From JAEZBP01 sp963832725 (GTDB lineage Bacteria; Myxococcota_A; Polyangia; Polyangiales; Sandaracinaceae): a stretch of DNA of 64,000 nt. Numbering within the stretch: position 1 is the stretch's first letter; each line of letters starts with the position of its first letter. Under the pieces are notes generated by a model that was not told the origin of the DNA, made no database searches, and saw nothing but the letters and a program-made list of their open reading frames with translations. Positions 20,066 through 27,241 of the stretch are shown piece by piece. The position numbers were made by a program, and so were the translations under genes. Where the stretch lies: the NCBI GenBank assembly GCA_963832725.1, contig CAWHVG010000003.1:434001-498000 (forward strand). The letters are read 5' to 3'.

Positions 20066-21480
20066 CGGGTGGCCGTCCGGACCAACTCCACCAGCGCGTA
20101 CGCACCGGCGCCGGCGGCCGCGAACGCGAGGAGACCGCCGACGACGACGGCCAGCCAGACGCCGCGCCGTTTGGGCTCGGGCGGCGCCATCGACACCGCC
20201 GGGAGCCGGGGCGAGGCCGGCTGGTGGCGCGCGCGGCTGCTCGGCGTGATGCGCGTCGCCGGCACCGAGGGCGAGGGCTGCGATGCGGCGGGCGCTGGCG
20301 ACGAGACAGGCGCCGGTGATGCGAACGCGGGTGCCGGTGTGCCGACGACGTTCGGCGGGGTGGCGTAGGGCGATGGGCGGTCGTGCTGGCTGATCTGGGT
20401 GGGATCGGTGGACGCCCAGGACTCGCGGGCGGTGCCCGAGAGCGGCGCCACGCCGGCGTCGCTGGTGCGCGTGGCGGCGTCCGGGGGCGCCGACTGCACG
20501 GCGGGGTAGGCCGGAGGCTGCGACGCGTCGGGCAGCACCATGGTGCGGCTCGTCGCGCTCACCCCGAGGGCCGGCAGCGGCTCGGCGGTGCCTCGTACCA
20601 GCTCGCCGAGCTGCCTCGACACGGTGGGCGGCGGCGCGACGTGGGCGAGCGCTTCGAGGAGCGCGGCCGCCGACTGGAAGCGCTCGTCGGGGCTCGGGAC
20701 CAGGAGCTGCTCCACGATCGCCACCAGCGAAGGCGGCGCGTCGGGCGCCATCGGCGCGAGCGGTGCGTGGCGGCCGTCCTTGATGCGGGTGAGCGTGTCC
20801 AGATCCGTCACGCCGTCGTAGGGCCGCTGGCCCGCCAAGGCTTCGAAGAGCACCACGCCGAGGCCGAAGAGGTCGCTGCGCGCATCGAAGCGGCCTGTCA
20901 GCGCATACTCGGGCGCCATGTAGGGCACCTTGCCGCGCACCACGCCGGACTCGGTGCGGCGTTTGACGCCGAGCGCGCGCGCGACGCCGAAGTCCGTGAG
21001 GTAGACCTCGCCCGCGCGGCTGAGGAGCACGTTGGAGGGAGAGACGTCGCGGTGGATGACCGGATTGCGGCCGCGCTCGGGGCTGTGCGCGAAGTCCAGC
21101 GCCGCCGCCAGCTCGCTGGCCACGAAGACCGCCAGCGGCCAGTCGAGCGTCTCGCCGCGCTCCTTCAAACGGCGCAGCAGCGCGCGCAGATCCATCCCGT
21201 CGACCAGCTCCAGCGTCAGGTAGTGCGAGTCCGCCACGACGCCGAAGTCGACAACCTGGGTGATGTTGGCGTGGCGGAGCTGCGCGGCGAGCCGGGCTTC
21301 CTCCATGAACATGCGGACCTGGTTCGGGTCGAGCTGGAACGCCGGCAGGATGCGCTTCACGCACACGTGCTGCTCGAACCCCCCCGGCCCGCGGCGCACG
21401 GCGAGGAACGTCTCGGCCATGCCGCCGGACCCGAGCCGCCGGACCAGCTCGTATTGGCCGAATGGGAGGGGAGCGTGCAT
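20062..21480 (-). CDS. Membrane-anchored Ser/Thr protein kinase (Hanks type)
   Basis: A 472-residue eukaryotic-like kinase. Glycine loop GSGGMAE at residues 17-23, catalytic Lys in 'CVKRIL' at 42, 'VIHRDVSPSN' with catalytic Asp 145, and DFG at 163-165; 'GKVPYMAPEY' is the activation-segment end. The GGMAE form is typical of Myxococcota. After the kinase domain (about residue 275) comes a 150-residue Pro/Ala/Ser-rich linker, then one transmembrane helix near residues 440-465 ('GVWLAVVVGGLLAFAAAGAG'), ending in a few residues outside, so there is no obvious sensor domain. Divergent from the trans-sulfuration gene with a 74-bp gap. Its stop overlaps the UbiA start, suggesting the kinase controls or is controlled with a membrane-lipid step. 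Confidence 0.87.
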   Translation of the reverse strand: MHAPLPFGQYELVRRLGSGGMAETFLAVRRGPGGFEQHVCVKRILPAFQLDPNQVRMFMEEARLAAQLRHANITQVVDFGVVADSHYLTLELVDGMDLRALLRRLKERGETLDWPLAVFVASELAAALDFAHSPERGRNPVIHRDVSPSNVLLSRAGEVYLTDFGVARALGVKRRTESGVVRGKVPYMAPEYALTGRFDARSDLFGLGVVLFEALAGQRPYDGVTDLDTLTRIKDGRHAPLAPMAPDAPPSLVAIVEQLLVPSPDERFQSAAALLEALAHVAPPPTVSRQLGELVRGTAEPLPALGVSATSRTMVLPDASQPPAYPAVQSAPPDAATRTSDAGVAPLSGTARESWASTDPTQISQHDRPSPYATPPNVVGTPAPAFASPAPVSSPAPAASQPSPSVPATRITPSSRARHQPASPRLPAVSMAPPEPKRRGVWLAVVVGGLLAFAAAGAGAYALVELVRTATR

Positions 21481-21554
21481 CGAGCCCGCGTACCGTACCG
21501 CAAACCGGCGCCCCGGGTGGTCGGGCTCGGGCCGCGTGCGATGATGCGCGTCCA

Positions 21555-22736
21555 ATGGACGACCAACGCTTCGACACGCTCGCGGTGCATGCGGGAGAGC
21601 CGCCCGATCCCGAGACCGGCGCCCTCGAGCCTCCGGTGGTGCTCTCGAGCGCGTTCGTGTTCGCCGACGCGGAGGACGCGCGCGGACGCTTCGCAGGCAC
21701 CCGCGAGGGGCCGATCTACTCCCGCTGGCGCAACCCGAGCGTCGACGCGCTGGAGCGCAAGATGGCCGCGCTCGAGGGGGCGGAGGACGCCGTGGCGCTG
21801 GCGAGCGGGATGGCGGCCATGCACGGCGCGCTGAGCGCGTTCGTGTCGGCGGGTGCGCACGTGGTGGCGCCCCGCGGGCTCTACGCCGAGACCGCGCGGC
21901 TCCTGCGCGGGCACCTGGCTCGCTTCGGGGTGGAGGTCTCCTTCGTCGACGCGACCGACCCGCGCGCCATCGAAGCCGCATGTACGGCGCGGACGCGCGT
22001 GGTGCTGGTGGAGACCCCCGCCAACCCGACCCTCGCCATCACCAATCTTTCGGCGGTGTCGGAGGTGGCGCACGCGGCGGGGGCGCGCCTGGTCGTGGAC
22101 TCGACCTTCGCCACGCCCTACCACCAGCGCCCGCTCGCGTTCGGCGCGGACCTGGTCGTCCACTCGGCCACCAAGGGGATCTCGGGCCACGGTGACGTGG
22201 TCGGCGGGATTGTCGCCGGGCGGGCGAAGGACGTGGCCTCGGTGCGCGAGGAGGGCGTGCGCACCTGTGGGGGCGCGCTCTCGCCGCTCTCGGCCATGCT
22301 GGTCGCCCGCGGCGCCCGCACGCTGGCGCTTCGGATGGCGCGCGCGTCGGCGAGCGCGGCGGAGCTGGCCCGGCGCCTCGAGGCCGACCCGCGGGTGGCT
22401 CGTGTGTCCTATCCGGGGCTGGCCTCGCATCCGGGTCACGCGGTGGCGGCGCGGCAGATGGAGCGCGGCTTCGGGGCGCTCATCGCGTTCGAAGTGGCCG
22501 GCGGGCTGGCGGCCGGGACGCGCGCCTACGACGCCGTGCAGGTGATCTCGCGCGCCGTCAGCCTCGGCGACGTGCGGACGCTGCTCACGCACGCGGCCAG
22601 CACCACCCACGCGTCGCTCACCGCTGTTCAACGCGAGGAGGCAGGGATCGGAGAGGGGCTGATGCGGCTCAGCGTCGGCGTGGAGGACGTCGAGGATTTG
22701 TGGGCCGACCTGGACCGCGCGCTCTCGGCGGCTTGA
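21555..22736 (+). CDS. metZ: Cys/Met-metabolism PLP enzyme (O-succinylhomoserine sulfhydrylase-like)
   Basis: A 393-residue PLP enzyme of the trans-sulfuration family. The Schiff-base lysine is K207 in 'VVHSATKGISGHGDVVGG'. 'YSRWRNPSVDALERKMAALE' (residues 56-75) and 'ETPANPTLAITNL' carry the PLP-phosphate and substrate contacts; 'LTHAASTTHASL' near residue 350 is the C-terminal signature. The variant 'TKGISGHGD' and the 'DTLAVHAGEPPDPETGAL' start fit O-succinylhomoserine sulfhydrylase or methionine gamma-lyase better than cystathionine gamma-synthase; exact specificity cannot be fixed. It would make homocysteine for methionine from sulfide. The ATG at 21555 gives the family's usual start. 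No methionine riboswitch is visible. Confidence 0.8.
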   Translation: MDDQRFDTLAVHAGEPPDPETGALEPPVVLSSAFVFADAEDARGRFAGTREGPIYSRWRNPSVDALERKMAALEGAEDAVALASGMAAMHGALSAFVSAGAHVVAPRGLYAETARLLRGHLARFGVEVSFVDATDPRAIEAACTARTRVVLVETPANPTLAITNLSAVSEVAHAAGARLVVDSTFATPYHQRPLAFGADLVVHSATKGISGHGDVVGGIVAGRAKDVASVREEGVRTCGGALSPLSAMLVARGARTLALRMARASASAAELARRLEADPRVARVSYPGLASHPGHAVAARQMERGFGALIAFEVAGGLAAGTRAYDAVQVISRAVSLGDVRTLLTHAASTTHASLTAVQREEAGIGEGLMRLSVGVEDVEDLWADLDRALSAA

Positions 22737-22790
22737 GCGGGTTCGAGGGGCGCTTAGCCCTGATCGTGAGGCTCTATCTGGAGGCGCACG

Positions 22791-23210
22791 ATGACGATGA
22801 CGGTGTCCGACGCGATGACCCGCGGTCCGGTGACGATGCGACACGACGCGAAGGTCCGCGAGGCGGCGCGCCGCATGAAGAAGTCGGGGATCGGCGACGT
22901 GATCGTGACCCGCGGCGACGAAGCCTGCGGCATCCTGACCGACCGGGACATCGTGCTCCGCTGCATCGCGGTGGGCGGCGACCCGAACGAGATGCGGATC
23001 GGCGACATCTGCTCGAGCAACCTGCTCACGGTGCACTCGACGGAGACCTTGCTGAACGCCGAGACGATCATGCGCCGGCGCGCCGTCCGCCGGCTGATTG
23101 TGGAAGAGCACGGCGCTCCGCTCGGGATCCTCACGCTGGCCGACGTCGAGCGCCGCCTCCACCCCGAGAGCGCCATCGCCGACATCGCCGAGGCGCCGCC
23201 GAGCGCGTAG
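22791..23210 (+). CDS. Tandem CBS-domain protein
   Basis: A 139-residue protein made of two CBS motifs (a Bateman module) and little else. The first, residues 3-55, has 'VSDAMTRGPVTM' and 'GILTDRDIVLR'; the second, residues 68-125, has 'IGDICSSNLLTVHSTETL' and 'GILTLADVERRL'. The 'G.LT..D' strand endings are the adenosine-nucleotide site. Such stand-alone modules sense AMP/ATP, NAD or c-di-AMP and regulate a partner protein. It follows the trans-sulfuration gene by 54 bp on the same strand; whether they share a message is unclear. A 16-bp tandem repeat array lies just downstream. Confidence 0.85.
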   Translation: MTMTVSDAMTRGPVTMRHDAKVREAARRMKKSGIGDVIVTRGDEACGILTDRDIVLRCIAVGGDPNEMRIGDICSSNLLTVHSTETLLNAETIMRRRAVRRLIVEEHGAPLGILTLADVERRLHPESAIADIAEAPPSA

Positions 23211-23588
23211 AAGGCCGGGCGAGCGAGCCGGTGCTCGACCCCGGATTGCGCTCGCACCGGGTCGGGTGCCGCCGAGCTGCGCACGCACACCGCGCGAGTC
23301 GCTCTCCGTCCGCGCCGCTCTCCGTCCGCGTCGCTCTCCGTCCGCGTCGCTCTCCGTCCGCGTCGCTCTCCGTCCGCGCCGCTCTCCGTCCGCGTCGCTC
23401 TCCGTCCGCGTCGCTCTCCGTCCGCGCCGCTCTCCGTCCGCGCCGCAGAGGGGCGCCAGTGGAGCGGCGCCAGTCGAGGCCGGGCTGGCAGACGCGCGCG
23501 GAGGGCGGAGCGGACGGCGCCGATCCTCTCCGAGAGCCCCGAGCTCTTGCTTCGGGCGGCACGACGGGGGCGCTGATAGACTCGCGCC
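23211..23588. other. Non-coding gap with a tandem repeat array
   Basis: This 378-bp gap between the CBS and beta-CASP genes holds a nine-copy 16-bp array at 23301-23444. Long frames across it on both strands encode only Arg-rich repeats such as GERRGRRATRTES and are not genes. No promoter was recognised before 23589. Confidence 0.55.
23301..23444. repeat. 16-bp tandem repeat, nine copies
   Basis: The unit is GCTCTCCGTCCGCGTC, with the last two bases alternating TC or CC. Nine copies follow without interruption. The purity implies recent slippage. Function unknown. Confidence 0.85.
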
Positions 23589-24993
23589 GTGATCGAAGTC
23601 GAATTCCCTCGGGGCCGCACGGACCGTCACCGGGTCCATGCACGTCGTCCACACACCGCACTCGCGCGTCCTGCTCGATTGCGGTCTCTTCCAAGGCCGG
23701 CGCAGCGAGGCGTTCGAGAAGAACAGCCACCTCCCGTTCCGCGCCGAGGACATCGACGTCTGCGTGCTCAGCCACGCGCACATCGACCACAGCGGCTCGC
23801 TGCCGATGCTCTACAAGAGCGGCTATCGCGGCCCCATCCACGCCACGCCGGCCACGCGCGATCTCTGCGCCGCGATGCTCGAGGACGCGGCCATGATCCA
23901 GGCCCACGACGCGCAGTACCTGAACAAGCGGATCGAGCGCGAGCACCTCGACGAGGAGCGGATCGAGCCGCTCTACGACATGGAGGACGTGCTCGGCACG
24001 CTCTCCAGCATGTTCGGCACGCCCTATCGGCGCCGCACCACCATCGCGCCGGGCGTCGACCTGACCTTCCTCGACGCCGGCCACGTGCTGGGCAGCGCCA
24101 TCGTCGTGCTCGACATCGACGACATGGGCGAGCCGACGCGGATCGTGTTCACGGGTGACCTGGGCCGCAGCCACATGCCCATCCTGCGCGACCCCGAGAT
24201 CCCCTCGGGCGCGCACATGCTCATCTCCGAGAGCACCTACGGCGACCGCCTCCACGACCCGATGAGCGGATGGACGACGGCCTGGCCGACGTGCTCCAGC
24301 GCACCATCAGCGCGGCGGCAAGGTGGTGATCCCCTCGTTCGCGCTCGAGCGCGCCCAGGAGATCGTCTACGCATTGAAGAGGCTGAAGAGGCCGGCCGCA
24401 TGCCGCCGATGCCGGTCTTCGTCGACTCGCCGCTGACCGTGCGGGTGACCGACGTCTTCAAGACTCACCCCGACTGCTACGACGCCAACGCCCGCGCCAT
24501 GCTGGCCGGCGGCGAGTCGCCCTTCGAGTTCCCCGGGCTGACCTACACACAGAGCGTCGAGGACAGCAAAGCCATCGACGCCTCGTCCGAGCCCTCCATC
24601 ATCATCAGCGCCAGCGGCATGTGCGAGAGCGGCCGCATCCTCCACCATCTCAAGTCCACCATCGGCGGCCCGGAGAACACGGTGGTCATCGTCGGCTTCC
24701 AGGCGCAGCACACCCTCGGCCGCCGCCTGGTGGAGGGCAGGACGCGGGTGCGCATCTTCGGCGTCGAGCGCGAGCGGCGCGCGGAGGTGGTCGTGCTCAA
24801 CGGCTTCTCGGCCCACGCCGATCAGGCCGACCTCATCCGCTTCGCCGAGGCCGTGCGCGAGCAGGGACCGCTGCGGCGCGTGGCGCTGGTCCACGGCGAG
24901 CCCAAGAGCCAGGAGGTGCTGGCGGCGCTCTTGACCGAGCGCGAGTTCACGGAGGTCCGCGTCCCCGAGCAGGGCGAGCGTATCCGCGTCTGA
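23589..24993 (+). CDS. Metallo-beta-lactamase/beta-CASP RNA-processing exonuclease-like protein (several frameshifts)
   Basis: About 465 residues, related to the CPSF73/YSH1-type MBL hydrolases that cut RNA. Corrected, it begins 'IEVEFLGAARTVTGSMH', the standard start. Zinc ligands are 'SHAHIDHSG' (HxHxDH) near residue 58, then 'DAGHVLGSA' and 'FTGDLGR'. The beta-CASP and KH-like C-terminal parts show 'SASGMCESGRILHHL', 'GFQAQHTLGRRL' and 'NGFSAHADQADLIRF'; the last His and Asp are motif C. One extra C near 23615 and three further indels between about 24265 and 24395 break the frame; correcting them gives 'MDDGLADVLQRTIS' and 'KVVIPSFALERAQEIVYALK'. GTG start at 23589. Confidence 0.85.
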
Positions 24994-25276
24994 CGTTCGT
25001 CGCCCCCGAGGCGAGCACCGCGAAGATGCAGTTCGGGTCGGCGCGTCCGAGTATCGGCCGGGGGCGGTGGCCTCGACGGAGCCACGAGCGCGATCGGCGG
25101 TCGTGATGCGGTGACCTCCCTTCGTGTCGGCGCGTCCGAGCGCCGAGGCGTGCGAACGGGCCTCGACGGCGCTTGAGCGAGAACGCACGTCGTTCGCGGG
25201 GTAGGGCGATGCGCCGGCGAGATGCGCGCTGCACGCCGCGCGACGAGGGCCTCGACTTCGCGTCCCGGGAGGCCGC

Positions 25277-25951
25277 TCAGCGGGGCCGGGGGTGGCCGAG
25301 CTCGTCGGCGAGCTGCTGGAGCACGCCCTCGAGGAACGCGGCCCGCTTCCGCGCTTCCGCGCGACCGGCGGCGGTGCGCAGCGTCTCGGGCAGCCGCAGG
25401 AGCTTGGTGAAGAAGTGGTCCACGCTGAAGCGCAAGTCGTCGAGCGGGCGCGCCTCGGCGAAGGGGTCGCTCGGCTCGAAGTAGCGGGCGCCCATCCGGG
25501 CCCCGGTCGAGATCACGCGGAAGAGCCCGAGGGCGCCGAGCGCTTCGAGGCGGTCGGCGTCCTGGAGCGCCTCGCCGAGCGCGCTCCGAGGCGTGGCCCC
25601 GCGGCTGTAGCTGTGATCTTCGATGGCGCCCGCGATGCGCTCGACGGCCTCGGCCGCGAAGCCGTGATCGGGGAGCAGGGCGCGCGCCTCGGCGGCGGAG
25701 AGCGCGCTCGCCTCCGCGCGGCGCGGGTCGTTCTTGGGCACGTTGACGATGTCGTGCAGCAGCGCCGCGACGACGGCTTCGCGCGGGTCGAGGATTCCCT
25801 CACCGCAGCGGAGCGTCCAACCGGCCACGCGGAGGCAGTGCTCGAGGTCGTGGCCGGGGTCGTCGTCGAGCCGCGCGCGTGCCAACTCGAGCAGCGGGGA
25901 GAGGGTGGCGTCCGCCGTGATGACCGCGAGGGCCTCGTCCCGCGCGCTCAC
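25277..25951 (-). CDS. HD-domain phosphohydrolase
   Basis: A 224-residue HD protein of the small YedJ/yfbR-like group. 'HDLEHCLRVAGW' near residue 35 is the first metal His, 'VVAALLHDIVNVPK' near residue 65 is the HD pair, 'IEDHSYSRG' near residue 112 supplies the third His, and 'LQDADRLEALGALGLFR' near residue 135 supplies the last Asp. This five-ligand pattern and the 'DADRLEALGA.G..R' block are typical of the YpgQ/YedJ pyrophosphohydrolases acting on (d)NTPs; exact substrate unknown. The GTG start overlaps the YhhN stop by four bases (GTGA), so the two are coupled. Confidence 0.82.
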   Translation of the reverse strand: MSARDEALAVITADATLSPLLELARARLDDDPGHDLEHCLRVAGWTLRCGEGILDPREAVVAALLHDIVNVPKNDPRRAEASALSAAEARALLPDHGFAAEAVERIAGAIEDHSYSRGATPRSALGEALQDADRLEALGALGLFRVISTGARMGARYFEPSDPFAEARPLDDLRFSVDHFFTKLLRLPETLRTAAGRAEARKRAAFLEGVLQQLADELGHPRPR

Positions 25952-26577
25952 GCCGCCGCCGTGCTGGCCAAGAGCATCTGCGAGCCGAAGTAGAGCGGCA
26001 GCCCCCAGGCACGATTGGCGAACCCCGGCGCGACGAAGCGATCCCGCGCCACCGCCAGATCGGAGAGGAAGAAGCCCACCGCGCCGACCACGATCCGCGC
26101 GTCGCCGTGTGCGCCGAACGTGCCGGCGGAGAGCGCGACCATCAGCGTGATCACCGCGACGTAGGCGGCGACGGGACCACGCATCTTCCCCTCCACGTGC
26201 GGCCAGAGCCAGCGGAACACCGGCACCACCACCAGGCCCGAGATGGCCAGCGCCGCCAGCGTCCACCCTGGCTCGATCCCGCGCACGACGAACGCGACCC
26301 CGTAGGCCACGTGGCCGAGCAGGAAGCTGCCCAGCCCGGCGACGAACGCGCGATCGCCTTTCGGGATCAAGAGCACGTCGCCGAGGGCGGCCAGCACCAA
26401 CCCGACGAAGAGCGTGACGCCGAAGGGATGGCTCAGCGCGCCGGAGACGAGCCCGCCGGCGACGAAGCACGCCGCGGCGGCAGGCTTGAACACCCACTCC
26501 AACCGCGAGCGCCCCGTCCGGAGGGCCCAGAGCAGCGCCGCCACCAGAACGGCGAGCGTGATGGCCAAGACGATCAC
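25948..26577 (-). CDS. YhhN-family membrane protein (lysoplasmalogenase-like)
   Basis: A 209-residue protein with seven or eight predicted transmembrane helices. The family signature 'FVGLVLAALGDVLLI' near residues 55-70 has the conserved Asp; 'FVAGLGSFLLGHVAYGVAF' follows with the conserved His, and 'GAVGFFLSDLAVARDRF' near residue 170 carries the second conserved Asp. The TMEM86/YhhN family includes lysoplasmalogenase, which cleaves vinyl-ether lysolipids to an aldehyde and a glycerophospho head group. Plasmalogens are prominent in myxobacteria, where they act in development, so this activity would make sense; that is inference. First gene of a coupled pair with the HD protein. Confidence 0.8.
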   Translation of the reverse strand: MIVLAITLAVLVAALLWALRTGRSRLEWVFKPAAAACFVAGGLVSGALSHPFGVTLFVGLVLAALGDVLLIPKGDRAFVAGLGSFLLGHVAYGVAFVVRGIEPGWTLAALAISGLVVVPVFRWLWPHVEGKMRGPVAAYVAVITLMVALSAGTFGAHGDARIVVGAVGFFLSDLAVARDRFVAPGFANRAWGLPLYFGSQMLLASTAAA

Positions 26578-26608
26578 GCCGCTACCCTACATCGCGCGGC
26601 GCCCGAAC

Positions 26609-26713
26609 GTGCCGCCTCTGGTCGTGCCGCCTCTGGTCGTGCCGCCTCTGGTCGTGCCGCCTCTGGTCGTGCCGCCTCTGGTCCGTGCCGCCTCTGGTCG
26701 TGCCGCGTCCGGT
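26609..26713. repeat. 15-bp tandem repeat, about seven copies
   Basis: The unit is GTGCCGCCTCTGGTC. The first five copies are perfect, the sixth follows a one-base insertion, and the seventh is degraded (GTGCCGCGTCCGGTC). The gradient from perfect to degraded copies toward the lipoprotein gene suggests expansion from the left end. Confidence 0.85.
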
Positions 26714-26857
26714 CGCTGCCGCATCGGACCGTTCGACACCGAGCCGCCGCATCGACCGCATGCGCCCTGGACGCGGCGGGGAGGCAAAAGGGGAGCGCGT
26801 AGGGCACGCGGGGCATGACGATCGCCCAAGAAGGGGCGAAAACGTGCCCGATCGGCC

Positions 26858-27130
26858 ACTTGCACACGTGCGAGTCGCGTTTCGCGGTCGAATTTCGCCA
26901 TTTGCACACGTGTCAGGTCGTCTCGGCCGCGCGCCGACTCGATTTTGCACGTGTGTAGAGTGCCGATCGCCGCGGTCGGATCGCCATTTACACACGTGTC
27001 AGCGCCGGTTCCCGCACGGCTTCCGTCATTCGCACGCGTGTCGATTCCCGATCCCCGCGCGGAAGCTCGCGTCGACCCGCGTGTCAGCGGCGAACTCCGC
27101 GCCCGATCGAGCCCCGACACGTGTGTAGGT
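26858..27130. repeat. Degenerate repeat array of about 42-bp period built on CACGTG palindromes
   Basis: Seven copies of a motif close to TTGCACACGTGTCAG. The shared CGTG steps fall at about 26867, 26909, 26950, 26995, 27037, 27080 and 27120, so intervals are 42, 41, 45, 42, 43 and 40 bp. Five cores are or contain CACGTG; one is CACGCGTG and one CCGCGTGT. Read on the minus strand, most copies continue ...GTGCAAATGGCGA and later a CGACCGCG-like segment, so the whole unit is an aged tandem repeat rather than isolated sites. The spacing is close to four turns of the helix. Confidence 0.7.
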
Positions 27131-27241
27131 CGCCCCTCGCCCACATCTTCGGCGATCGGAGACCCACAGAGCTGACGCGCGGGACCCGCAGAACCGACTC
27201 CCCGGAGACCCGACGCGACCTCGTCTACACTTGCCGCCGTC

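Larger units (their letters stand above)
26578..27241. other. Repeat-filled intergenic block between divergent genes
   Basis: This 664-bp gap separates the YhhN gene and the large lipoprotein gene, which point away from each other. It contains a 15-bp tandem array (26609-26713) and a degenerate array of about 42-bp period (26858-27130), leaving only about 110 bp for a lipoprotein promoter, in which none was recognised. Frames crossing it encode Arg/Gly or Ala/Pro repeats and lose phase, so the block is not coding. Confidence 0.6.

Noticed and set aside
19124..21700. Very long open frames opposite or out of frame with real genes (such as 858 codons here and 919 codons at 34781-37540).
   Set aside because: They arise because high G+C sequence has few stops. 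Their translations are Arg/Ala/Pro-rich without motifs, whereas the overlapping frames encode clear families.
23284..23460. An Arg/Gly/Thr repeat protein across the 16-bp array.
   Set aside because: 16 bp is not a multiple of three, so the translation simply cycles through all frames of a simple repeat; no start signal or flanking domain.
26858..27130. A CRISPR-like look: short repeats alternating with spacers of about 28 bp.
   Set aside because: The conserved core is only about 9-14 bp, the flanks share similarity between copies, spacing varies by several bases, and there are no cas genes.
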